Positions 44,112 through 52,620 of a stretch of DNA of 64,000 nucleotides are shown here, piece by piece. Under the pieces are notes generated by a model. That model did not search any database. It saw only the letters and a program-made list of their open reading frames with translations, and was not told where the DNA came from. How positions within the stretch are numbered: position 1 is the first letter of the stretch; the number at the start of each line of letters is the position of its first letter. Both the position numbers and the translations under genes were made by a program. The DNA lies in assembly GCA_015698305.1 (NCBI GenBank), contig CP048620.1, positions 248,001 to 312,000 on the forward strand, written 5' to 3'. The DNA is from Candidatus Nitrohelix vancouverensis. Lineage in GTDB: Bacteria > Nitrospinota > Nitrospinia > Nitrospinales > VA-1.

Positions 44112-46535
44112 CTACCAGCGATACTTAACGCTTCCCGTGATCACGCGTCGCGATCCGAAATAACAAGAACCGAGACAAGACGCGATGTACTCCTCATCCA
44201 GCAGGTTGCTGACGTTCAGACCCAAACGAACGCCGTCGTCCATATCGTAATGAACCGCAGTATCCAGCAGAGCGTAGCCAGGCGCCTTGAAAGTGTTCGT
44301 TGCGTTGCCATAAGAGGAGCCCACATAACGCACGCCTCCGCCAAGGCCCAGCCCCTTCAGATCGCCTGCGGGAACCTTGTAATCGCCCCACACCGACGCT
44401 GTGATCTCGGGAATGAGAGGCGGCCGCTTGCTGAGATTCGTTCCGTTGCTCTTGGTCACTTCCGTGTAGGTGTAACTGGCGCCCGCGCTCAGTTTGAAAT
44501 TCTCCGTCAACTCGGCGATCGCTTCCGTCTCAACGCCAAGAGATCGTATCTCCCCTGTTTGAATATTGAAGTTCGTGTTGTCCGGATCGGGGGTCGTCAC
44601 GTTCTGCTGGGTCAATTCGAAAACAGAGACCGTGAACAAGGCGTTGTAATCAACTGGCTGGTACTTGACCCCGGCCTCGTATTGCGTTCCTGTTGTCGGC
44701 ACGAAGGGTTCGCCCAGGCGATCCTTGCCGCTTTGCGGATTGAAGGACTCGGCATAACTCGCGTAGGGCGCAATGCCGCTATCGAAGAGATACACCAGCC
44801 CCGCCTGACCTGTGAACGCGCTGTTGATTTGCAGACTGGTTGAATCGAGACGATCGACGATCTCCGAATTCGCCCAGTCATGCCTGCCGCCCAAAGTCAG
44901 AACCCAGTCGTCCTGAATCTTCATTTGATCTTGAAGATATACGCCGACCTGCTCGGCCTTCTCTTTGGAATCCTGAAAAATTGAAGCCGCCGCCGCAGGA
45001 TTCGTCTGACCATAGATCGGGTTGAAGGCGTTGAGCGTACCCGTCGCGCCAAATCCCAACAGCTCATCCGCGATGTGGTATTTGTAGTCCAGCCCCAGCA
45101 AAGCAGTGTGTTTTACAAACCCCGTTTCAAACTTCGCTTCCACATTGTTGTCTGATGCCAGCGCCTTCATTTCTTCATCCACGGTGAAGGCGTTTCGCTT
45201 CAAGGTGATGTTGTCGGCCTGAAAATTGTTTCCAAGAACTGCGCGGTAATCCAGCGTGAAGTGGTCGTATCGCAGTTTGTGCCGGAACTTCAGAGAATCA
45301 TTCACCCGATGCTCAAGATCGAGACCGAAAGAAAACTGCTCTTTATCGAGACGGTCAAAACCTGGTTCGCCCGTGAAGAAACTGGACGAAATCTCTCCGT
45401 TCGGGTTGGGGAGAACCGTACCCGCCGTGGGCGCAAACTGAAGAATCGGCGAACTGTCGTCTTTCTGATAATGCGTGCGGAAAGTGATCGTTGTGCTGGA
45501 AGTCGGCTTCCAGGTGAACGCGGGAGCCACAAAGAGTCGCTTGTCTTCCAGAAAATCCACCTGGGTGTCTCCATCGCGCTTCGAGACCGTCAATCGATAC
45601 AAAAACTTTTTTTCATCATCAATCGGCCCGCCAACATCAAAGCGGCCTTGAAACTGATTGAACGATCCGCCAAGCGCTTCGATTTCGCCAAAGGCCTCTT
45701 CAGTCGGAAGTTTAGATACGGAATTGATCAAACCGCCCGGCGTGGATTGCCCGTAAAGGGTGGAGGACGGCCCGCGAATCACTTCAATGCGCTCCGTCCC
45801 ATAAGAATCAGGCTCTGCGCTGTTGTAAACGCTATGCGGCAAACTCAATCCATCGAGATAAGTCTGACCGTAACTGGAAAAGCCGCGAATGATGACCTGA
45901 GGAGGGCGATTATCGGTTCCGTACACCTCCGCCGCAACGTTTGGCGTGTAACGCAAACTCTCCCGAATACTGGGCGCCTGCAAGTCCGATATTTTATCCG
46001 CGCTGATTACCGATATTGAACGCGGCGTTTCGATCAGGAGCGAATCGGTCTTGCTTCCGCTCGCGCTTCGATTTGCGACGTAACCCTCGACCGGGCCGTA
46101 GGCGGACTCAACACTGCCTTCAAAGCGACCTTGCACCTTGATCGGAGAGAGCAGACTGTCCGCATCTGCAACATTTTTCAGAATGATCGTCTTACCGTCA
46201 GACACCCTGTAAGTGAGCCCGGTTCCCGACAATAATTTGCGCAACGCCTCTTCGGAAGGAAACGATCCGACCACAGCGCTTGACATCTTGCCGTCGGTCG
46301 CATCGGTGGGAACGCTGATCTCCAGTTTGCTTTGATCCGCAAAAATATTGAGCGCCTCTCCCAATTTCTGAGACGGAATGTTAAATATAGCAACCGATGA
46401 AACATTTGCGTCTCCCGTTTCATTTGCGCCCGCGACCTGAGCAAACGCGTTCCCTCCAATCAGAAACAGAAAAGCCGCAATTGAATAACAAAATTTCCAA
46501 CGAATTTTCCCCTCACGGGGCCTGGTTTTATTCAT
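44112..46535 (-). CDS. TonB-dependent siderophore receptor with signalling domain
   Basis: The 807-residue protein has a signal peptide, an N-terminal STN/secretin-like signalling domain (about 48-120, FNIPSQKLGEALNIFADQS), a plug (about 155-290, ETPRSISVISADKISDL, then VIIRGFSSYGQTYLDGLSLP) and a 22-strand barrel ending LDEEYIASCLGSCYFGSRR and a C-terminal Trp. The STN domain marks the FecA/FpvA/FhuE-like signalling type, which contacts a FecR. Sequence near the end resembles hydroxamate (ferrichrome-type) receptors; the substrate is not proven. It should use the TonB system encoded at 37918-40467. Confidence 0.93.
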   Translation of the reverse strand: MNKTRPREGKIRWKFCYSIAAFLFLIGGNAFAQVAGANETGDANVSSVAIFNIPSQKLGEALNIFADQSKLEISVPTDATDGKMSSAVVGSFPSEEALRKLLSGTGLTYRVSDGKTIILKNVADADSLLSPIKVQGRFEGSVESAYGPVEGYVANRSASGSKTDSLLIETPRSISVISADKISDLQAPSIRESLRYTPNVAAEVYGTDNRPPQVIIRGFSSYGQTYLDGLSLPHSVYNSAEPDSYGTERIEVIRGPSSTLYGQSTPGGLINSVSKLPTEEAFGEIEALGGSFNQFQGRFDVGGPIDDEKKFLYRLTVSKRDGDTQVDFLEDKRLFVAPAFTWKPTSSTTITFRTHYQKDDSSPILQFAPTAGTVLPNPNGEISSSFFTGEPGFDRLDKEQFSFGLDLEHRVNDSLKFRHKLRYDHFTLDYRAVLGNNFQADNITLKRNAFTVDEEMKALASDNNVEAKFETGFVKHTALLGLDYKYHIADELLGFGATGTLNAFNPIYGQTNPAAAASIFQDSKEKAEQVGVYLQDQMKIQDDWVLTLGGRHDWANSEIVDRLDSTSLQINSAFTGQAGLVYLFDSGIAPYASYAESFNPQSGKDRLGEPFVPTTGTQYEAGVKYQPVDYNALFTVSVFELTQQNVTTPDPDNTNFNIQTGEIRSLGVETEAIAELTENFKLSAGASYTYTEVTKSNGTNLSKRPPLIPEITASVWGDYKVPAGDLKGLGLGGGVRYVGSSYGNATNTFKAPGYALLDTAVHYDMDDGVRLGLNVSNLLDEEYIASCLGSCYFGSRRVITGSVKYRW

Positions 46536-47034
46536 ATCGATGCACTGACTCCTTTTGGCCTAATCGTGTTCATAATATTCCTTTGACGAGAATCAGACTT
46601 AAAACCGTAATCATGATCCGTCCTTATCAAATTTAGAGAGCCATCATGAATGGGATCCATCAGACATCTAGGCAGGGAGCCAGAGCGGACAAGGGCAATC
46701 GTCAGCGAGGAACTGTCGATCTTGTTTTAGATAAAAAAAGGATCTGCGTTTAATGGGATAAACAGTGGCTAAGATAAAAACCGGAGAGATAATAAAAATC
46801 AATATAACATGGCAACGGATCCAATGACCTGAACCTGCGAGGTCGCCGAACGCCTGAGCCTCTTCGCAGCAATACTCCCTAACGCGATTCGGCAAACGTC
46901 ATTCTGTTAAATTGAGAATTAGTGAACAGGAATGTTGTATACGAGTCATCCAATGAATTGGCGACAAGGCAAAAATAGAATCATACTCTTAAGACTTGTG
47001 ATCGCCATAACCCTTATCCAGCATATCTATCATT
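46536..47034. other. non-coding stretch between sigma gene and receptor gene
   Basis: About 500 AT-rich nt. No reliable gene, repeat or terminator was seen. It must hold the receptor promoter, likely one used by the ECF sigma factor, but I could not define its boxes. Confidence 0.4.
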
Positions 47035-47568
47035 TTAATCCATCAAATGATCACGGCACTGCTTTATGGCCCGTTTTATTTTTTTCTCGACGGTGCTTAA
47101 TGACACTCCATAATGCCTTGCTATCTGTTTTTGCTTCCAGCCTTTGGATTTGAAAAGGATGAACATGTCACGAGAATCCTTCGGAAGCGATTGCAAGGCC
47201 TGGATCAATTTCTCAACGCGCTCCTGTTGCACAACATACTCCTCAGGCGCGCCCAATTCACCCGAGCATTCGTCCGCAATGTTATCCGCATCATCAAATT
47301 TCAAATACCGCAATCTCATTTTATTGTTCCGCAGATAATCAACAGACAAATTAGTAACGATGCGAAACAGATAGGCCCGAATATTTTTGACGTGGCCCAA
47401 ATCCGGCAGGGCCAGAACTTTAGAAAATGCGTCCTGAACCAGATCTGGTCCGGCGTCCCCGGTTCCCATCCGGAAAGACGCATGGCGCAACAATTCATCG
47501 TGATATTCCTTGAAGGCATTATGCAACTTCTCTTGCGTTTGCATGCCAGCTTCGTTTTCTATTTTCAT
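47035..47568 (-). CDS. ECF sigma factor, FecI-like
   Basis: The 177-residue sigma factor has region 2 (LHNAFKEYHDELLRHASF, DLVQDAFSKVLAL and IRAYLFRIVTNLSVDYLR) and region 4 (LIQALQSLPKDSRDMFILFK, then QKQIARHYGVSLSTVEKKI). It should drive the receptor gene downstream when freed or activated by FecR. The ATG at 47568 was used; an in-frame TTG at 47604 has no clear ribosome site. A Fur-box-like site lies 50 nt upstream. Its fecR partner is 5 kb away behind a dead sigma copy. Confidence 0.9.
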   Translation of the reverse strand: MKIENEAGMQTQEKLHNAFKEYHDELLRHASFRMGTGDAGPDLVQDAFSKVLALPDLGHVKNIRAYLFRIVTNLSVDYLRNNKMRLRYLKFDDADNIADECSGELGAPEEYVVQQERVEKLIQALQSLPKDSRDMFILFKSKGWKQKQIARHYGVSLSTVEKKIKRAIKQCRDHLMD

Positions 47569-48289
47569 AAGCCGCGAATTTCTGTCGATCTGAGAAACAA
47601 CCAAGCAACGATTATATTGAAAACAATTCTCAATATCAAAATTAATACTCGTTTTACGCCTCCAACCTTCGCCGAAGCCCGTTAAATAAAAGGGGAACGG
47701 CCTTTACAAGCTTTTCATGGAGTCTATTGGTGTTACGCCAAAAACAGCGCTTCCCTCAGAACCTCCACAAGAACCCACAAAAAAAATAATATACTTGACA
47801 CAATTAGATTAATATGCTTATAGGAATAATATGAACTTCGAGGGTCCAAAATTAAGAATCGAATGAAGATAAATTGAGAAAATCTTAACAAAATAACTGT
47901 TTTTATTGACACTACTGTGACATAACCGTAACATTCCCAACATCATACCCGACTCCAGCAAACAATAAAAATCTCTTACAATTTAAACATCATGAAACAT
48001 ATATCAATATATAGGTGTTCTTTAAAATGTATATAATAAATTATCGTTCTTCCCCTCCCCAGTTTTCCACTTTTCCGAACCACACCTGAATAACCAGTAA
48101 ATTTAATAGCTTACGAAATCAAAACCGTTTGTTCTGAGTATCGGCGCCAGCGTTCGCGCTTTTCCTGCTCAATGAATTCGTTCACTGCCAGACCGGTAAA
48201 GTTGCCCCGCAATTGAGAATGCCTTTAACTGAAATTAAGCATGAATCAACGAACATTCATGGATCCACATTTTCATCTTTGAGGCGTAT
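47569..48289. other. non-coding stretch upstream of the sigma gene and the PAS gene
   Basis: About 720 AT-rich nt between divergent genes. It holds the Fur-box-like site at 47618 and presumably both promoters; no gene was seen. Confidence 0.5.
47618..47632 (-). promoter_or_regulatory. Fur-box-like site upstream of the ECF sigma gene
   Basis: TGAGAATTGTTTTCA on the minus strand matches the 7-1-7 form of the Fur box (TGATAAT-N-ATTATCA) at about 12 of 14 arm positions. It sits 50 nt before the sigma start, a normal distance for iron repression. Confidence 0.6.
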
Positions 48290-49774
48290 ATGACTTTGAA
48301 CACAGCAAAAACAAATGGTTTTTTCGGACTTTTTAGCAATGGCGACCGAAATGGCCTGGAAAATCAGGCGAAAGTTGACGCGATATCAAAATCACAGGCG
48401 ATGATCGAGTTTAATATGGATGGAACCGTCATCACTGCTAACGATAATTTCTGCAACGCCGTCGGCTACACGCTCGACGAACTGGTCGGCGCTCATCATA
48501 GAACCTTCTGCGAGAAAGATTACGCTCACAGCACGGAATACAGGCAGTTCTGGGAAAAGCTCAATCACGGGGAATTCGACTCAGGCATGTACAAGCGCAT
48601 CGCCAAGGGATGCCGCGAGATCTATATTCGAGCCACCTACAATCCTATATTTGACGCTAACGGCAAACCTTACAAAGTCGTCAAATTCGCCACCGACATC
48701 ACCGAACAGACTTTGAAGAACGCTGATTTTGCAGGTAAGGTCGATGCGATTTCAAAATCTCAGGCGATGATCGAGTTCAACATGGACGGAACCGTCATCA
48801 CTGCCAACGATAATTTCTGTAACGCTGTCGGCTACGCGCTCGACGAACTGGTCGGCGTTCATCATAGAACCTTCTGCGAAAAAGATTACGCTCACAGCAC
48901 GGAGTACAAGCAGTTCTGGGAAAAGCTCAATCGCGGCGAGTTCGATTCGGGCGAGTACAAACGCATCGCCAAAGGCGGTCGGGAAATCTACATTCAGGCC
49001 AGCTACAACCCGATATTCGATCCCAACGGCAAGCTCTACAAAGTCGTCAAATTCGCCACCGACATCACCGAACAGACTTTGAAGAACGCCGATTTTGCAG
49101 GCAAGGTCGATGCAATTTCAAAATCTCAGGCGATGATCGAGTTCAACATGGACGGAACCGTCATCACCGCCAACAATAATTTCTGCAACGCCATCGGCTA
49201 CACGCTCGACGAGCTGACGGGAATTCACCACCGAACCTTCTGTGAAAATTCATACGCTCAAAGTACGGAGTACACACAGTTCTGGGAAAAACTCAATCGC
49301 GGCGAGTTCGATTCGGGCGAATACAAACGCATCGCCAAGGGCGGTCGGGAAATCTACATTCAGGCCACTTACAACCCGATTTTTGATCCTAATGGAAAAC
49401 CTTACAAAGTCGTCAAATTCGCCACCGACATCACGGAGAAAATTCACAAGGTGAATCAAATTCTCGAAGCGGTGACCGCCATGAGCCAGGGCGACTTGAC
49501 TCGTGAAATCGAAGTTTCAGGAAACGACGATCTCGGTCAGATAGGAAACGGTTTGCAACAATTGCTCGAAACTCTGCGAAAAAATATCACCGTCCTTTCC
49601 AGCAATTCCGGTTCGCTGTCCGCCGCTTCTCAACAATTGACAGCGACCAGCCAGCAGATGGCGAACAACGCCGAAAACACGGCGTCCCAATCCAACATCA
49701 TGTCCGCCGCCGCTGAGCTTTCCGCAATGTCGATGTCCTTGCAGGAAATCGTCAACCTGTTCAAGTTGAATTGA
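48290..49774 (+). CDS. soluble triple-PAS chemoreceptor-like protein with collapsed signalling domain
   Basis: The 494-residue protein has no signal or membrane segment. After 27 residues come three PAS modules, each 122 residues (366 nt at 48371, 48737 and 49103) and nearly identical in DNA and protein (MIEFNMDGTVITAN, NAVGYTLDELVG, HHRTFCEKDYAHSTEY). A HAMP-like segment follows (AMSQGDLTREIEVSGNDDLG), then a methyl-accepting coiled coil that stops after SQSNIMSAAAELSAMSMSLQ and EIVNLFKLN. These are the two ends of a normal MCP hairpin; the central about 200 residues, including the CheA-binding tip, are missing. It could not signal through CheA in the usual way. Confidence 0.85.
   Translation: MTLNTAKTNGFFGLFSNGDRNGLENQAKVDAISKSQAMIEFNMDGTVITANDNFCNAVGYTLDELVGAHHRTFCEKDYAHSTEYRQFWEKLNHGEFDSGMYKRIAKGCREIYIRATYNPIFDANGKPYKVVKFATDITEQTLKNADFAGKVDAISKSQAMIEFNMDGTVITANDNFCNAVGYALDELVGVHHRTFCEKDYAHSTEYKQFWEKLNRGEFDSGEYKRIAKGGREIYIQASYNPIFDPNGKLYKVVKFATDITEQTLKNADFAGKVDAISKSQAMIEFNMDGTVITANNNFCNAIGYTLDELTGIHHRTFCENSYAQSTEYTQFWEKLNRGEFDSGEYKRIAKGGREIYIQATYNPIFDPNGKPYKVVKFATDITEKIHKVNQILEAVTAMSQGDLTREIEVSGNDDLGQIGNGLQQLLETLRKNITVLSSNSGSLSAASQQLTATSQQMANNAENTASQSNIMSAAAELSAMSMSLQEIVNLFKLN
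48371..49446 (+). repeat. three tandem 366-nt direct repeats within the PAS gene
   Basis: Units begin at 48371, 48737 and 49103 with AAAGTTGACGCGAT, AAGGTCGATGCGAT and AAGGTCGATGCAAT. Long stretches are identical between units. The third is shorter at its end because the HAMP-like part begins. Recent duplication or gene conversion is likely. Confidence 0.9.
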
Positions 49775-49803
49775 TGAAGGCGTTGAATGATTCTTTAAAC
49801 AAA

Positions 49804-49838
49804 AAAACGGCTGGGGAATTCCCCAGCCGTTTTCTGTT
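49804..49838. terminator. strong bidirectional terminator
   Basis: Perfect 13-bp stem AAAACGGCTGGGG / CCCCAGCCGTTTT with a 4-nt AATT loop. It separates the convergent PAS gene and the Lys-rich protein gene. Confidence 0.93.
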
Positions 49839-49854
49839 TAAATACGAAATCCTA

Positions 49855-50190
49855 TTAACCGTCGTTTTCTATTTTTTTCTTCTTAGCCTTTTTTGATTTT
49901 TTCTTTGTCATATCTTTCTTTTTTGACTTTTTCTTTTTGCTCTTTTTTGCTTTCGCCTTTTTCTTCTCCGCGCCATCGCCAGACTCTTGCGCAAAAAGAA
50001 GCGGTGCGGCGTTCACGCCGGCGAGATTTATGGCTGAAAAATCAGACTGGGGCTTCAAATCCTGATCCAATTCCAGTGTCTGCGCGCTCAATCCCCCTGG
50101 AGCGTTAACCGAAGCAGACGCAGAAACCGTATAGAACAAACAAAACATAACTGCTAATAGAGCTGTCAACAATCGATGAGTACGCTTCAT
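49855..50190 (-). CDS. small exported protein with a lysine-rich tail
   Basis: The start is set at the ATG of MKRTHRLLTALLAVMFCLF, with a TTGGAG eight nt upstream; an in-frame ATG at 50259 lies further up without one. The 111-residue product has a signal peptide ending VSASAS, a short neutral middle part and a very basic tail of about 45 residues (KKAKAKKSKKKKSKKKD, TKKKSKKAKKKK). I do not recognise a family. The tail would bind acidic surfaces such as LPS, nucleic acid or an acidic partner. Confidence 0.65.
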   Translation of the reverse strand: MKRTHRLLTALLAVMFCLFYTVSASASVNAPGGLSAQTLELDQDLKPQSDFSAINLAGVNAAPLLFAQESGDGAEKKKAKAKKSKKKKSKKKDMTKKKSKKAKKKKIENDG

Positions 50191-50343
50191 ACCAGACGCT
50201 CCAAGATAAGATGATTTTAAACGCTTAAGGCGCATTTTAAAGAGGGAGAATATCTTCAAGAAGCGACGGCGCTGTCAAACAATGTCCGCCCCTCCTCTCA
50301 GACATTCTCCCTTGAGATTTTGAACCGCGTAACAACGATTAGC

Positions 50344-50580
50344 TTACTTGTCTTCAGGCTCGTTATCTTCCGGGGTTGCCAGATCGTCGTCGACTTCATT
50401 TTTGGATTCTTCACTGGCGTCCTCAGAACGGGTCAACTCTTCAGGCGCTTCCTCCTGGGTCAAACTGACCAGACGCGCATCCTCTTCTTCGCCTTGAGTG
50501 TCTGCAGGGTCCGCAAAAGAAGTTCCAGCAACGAGAAGGGACAATACCATCACGAACAAACCAACTTGCAAATTTTTCAT
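50344..50580 (-). CDS. small exported acidic protein
   Basis: The 78-residue product has a clean signal peptide (VGLFVMVLSLLVAGTSFA) and a disordered acidic mature part of about 54 residues rich in Glu and Asp (TQGEEEDARL, DASEESKNEVDDDLA). No family is recognised. It lies on the same strand as the lysine-rich protein, 153 nt upstream of its start, so the two could be expressed together and interact by charge. Confidence 0.65.
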   Translation of the reverse strand: MKNLQVGLFVMVLSLLVAGTSFADPADTQGEEEDARLVSLTQEEAPEELTRSEDASEESKNEVDDDLATPEDNEPEDK

Positions 50581-51419
50581 TATTTCCTCGAAAAAAAATA
50601 GTTAAAAGTATTAGGTGATTTGACATGAACAAGCTCCGTCCCAGGCGACCTCGCGGGCGGATTCCCGATCCCTCCTTCCAAAATAATTAGTATTCTCTTG
50701 AGTCCCACAAGCTTTTTGGCTCGCAAGCGCTTATGTAAAACGTGAGGGGTGACCTGAACCGCTCCAGGTCCCCGGAAGATCATCCGGTCCCCTCGTAACA
50801 ACTCGTAATGACAAATTAAATGTAAAGCGTTTTAAAAATAAAAAAGGGAAGCAAAAAAACGGGGAACTACATAGGACCTGTGGAAAACAAACACTGCTCG
50901 ATCTTGTCTAAAATCGAAGGCGACAGCTGGCTTCCATTCAGAAGAGAGTTGGATAAGGAACTGGCAGAGCCAGCGACACACACAAAGACCGAAAACAAAA
51001 TAACCCGGTTCACGACGCGTAATCCTTATCCAAAGAAAAAGGCGATTAATAGGGCTTTCAATAAACTCATTTAGCATGAATCTCGAAAAATATACAATAG
51101 AAATTACGATAATTTTTAAGGAAAATTACATATTTTTTTAAGCCGTCAGGATGGCCAATTTTCCAGAGTCAAACCTGAATTTTGCCGCCGCCTTTCTAGT
51201 CCGAATCCGCCTCGGTTTCCCCAGTGAACAAGCTCCCTTGTCAACGCATAAGCCTTTGAATACAATAGAATTCTAAAATTACACCTGATAAAACCAGTAA
51301 AATACATGACGCCTTCAGACCCGTAATCCTTAAAAAGCGCTATAGTGGGCAGGAGCGCTTCTACTCAGCAATCTGCCCTACACTCAATCCGCAGATAATC
51401 ACACTGGAGCTTTCAACAA
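50581..51419. other. non-coding stretch before the antiporter gene
   Basis: About 840 nt. Only weak short frames are present, none with a convincing start and product. No repeat, RNA gene or terminator was recognised. Confidence 0.45.
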
Positions 51420-52607
51420 ATGCATGGCGTGACCGATTCCATAGAATTTCAAATGAGCCTCCTGCTCTTCACCGCGCTGGGCGGCTACCAACTCGCATCT
51501 CGAATCGCACAACCCGCCGTGGTTGGCGTCATGCTGGCCGGTATCGTGATCGGCCCGAGCGTGTTGGGCTGGGTTGTCTATACAGATTTTGTTCAGAGCA
51601 TCGCTCATCTCGGCGCCATTATCTTACTATTCGTCATTGGTTTGGAATTTGATCTCAAAACCATCGGCAACTGGCGCTACGCGATCATTGGACTCTTTGG
51701 GGTGCTCCTTCCCTGGGCGGGCGGTTATTTTCTAGCCGAGGCCTATGGCTTCGAATCACACAAGGCCATCATCATCGGCGTTGCGCTCACGGCCACCAGC
51801 ATCGCGATCACCGCCGATGTGTTCAGGGAAATGGGAAAGCTCCATACGGAAGCGGCCCGCGCGATCATCGGCGCGGCGATCATCGACGACATCCTCGCTC
51901 TGCTGGCGCTGGCTGTTTCAAAACAAATCGTCGCCTCTGCCATTTCCATCGGAGCGATCAGCCTCATGGTTCTCAAAGCGATCGTGTTCCTCGCCGCGGG
52001 AATTTACCTCGGGCGAGTGTTCATTTCAAAATTTGTGTCGAGAATCAGCGCGTCCCGGCAATCGATTCAATCTCCTGAATTCTTATTCATCTTCACCATG
52101 ATGATGGCGTTTTTATACGCCATGTGCGCCGAACTCATGGGGCTGTCTTCCATCGTCGGCGCGTTCATCGCAGGCGTTTCCTTTGAAGGCGTCACTCCGG
52201 AAATTCGCAAGCATTTAAAAACGGGAACGGAATATTTACGCATCATCTTTGGCGCCGTGTTTTTTATTTCCCTTGGAATCCTTGCAGACATCCAGGCTTT
52301 CACCTGGGACACCATCGGTTTTTTACTGGCTCTAACGCTGGTCGCCATGGCGACCAAACTGATAGGTTGCGGTCTGCCTGCAAAATTTTTAGGAATGAAC
52401 AACCGGGATGCGCTCGCCGTAGGGCTGGGCATGGCTCCGCGCGGCGAAGTGGCGATGATCATCGCGCTACTGGCTTTGAACGATAAAATTATCGAACAGC
52501 CCGCCTATGTGTCTCTGGTGATGATGAGTCTGTTGACGACGCTCATGGTTCCCCTGATTCTGAGAAACTGGATATACCCCAAACAACAAAGCGGTGATGC
52601 CGCCTGA
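51420..52607 (+). CDS. CPA2-type cation:proton antiporter
   Basis: The 395-residue protein has about 12 membrane segments in the KefB/NapA-like layout: AQPAVVGVMLAGIVIGPSVL near the start, AHLGAIILLFVIGLEFDLKT, ARAIIGAAIIDDILALLALA with the paired Asp, and MAPRGEVAMIIALLAL near the end. It exchanges Na+ or K+ for protons across the inner membrane. No TrkA-N domain is attached. It is convergent with mgtE, 13 nt apart. Confidence 0.92.
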   Translation: MHGVTDSIEFQMSLLLFTALGGYQLASRIAQPAVVGVMLAGIVIGPSVLGWVVYTDFVQSIAHLGAIILLFVIGLEFDLKTIGNWRYAIIGLFGVLLPWAGGYFLAEAYGFESHKAIIIGVALTATSIAITADVFREMGKLHTEAARAIIGAAIIDDILALLALAVSKQIVASAISIGAISLMVLKAIVFLAAGIYLGRVFISKFVSRISASRQSIQSPEFLFIFTMMMAFLYAMCAELMGLSSIVGAFIAGVSFEGVTPEIRKHLKTGTEYLRIIFGAVFFISLGILADIQAFTWDTIGFLLALTLVAMATKLIGCGLPAKFLGMNNRDALAVGLGMAPRGEVAMIIALLALNDKIIEQPAYVSLVMMSLLTTLMVPLILRNWIYPKQQSGDAA

Positions 52608-52620
52608 CCTGCACGGTCGT

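Noticed and set aside
46668-46895. 75-codon minus-strand frame upstream of the receptor
   Set aside because: One hydrophobic segment but no ribosome-binding site and no known family; probably chance.
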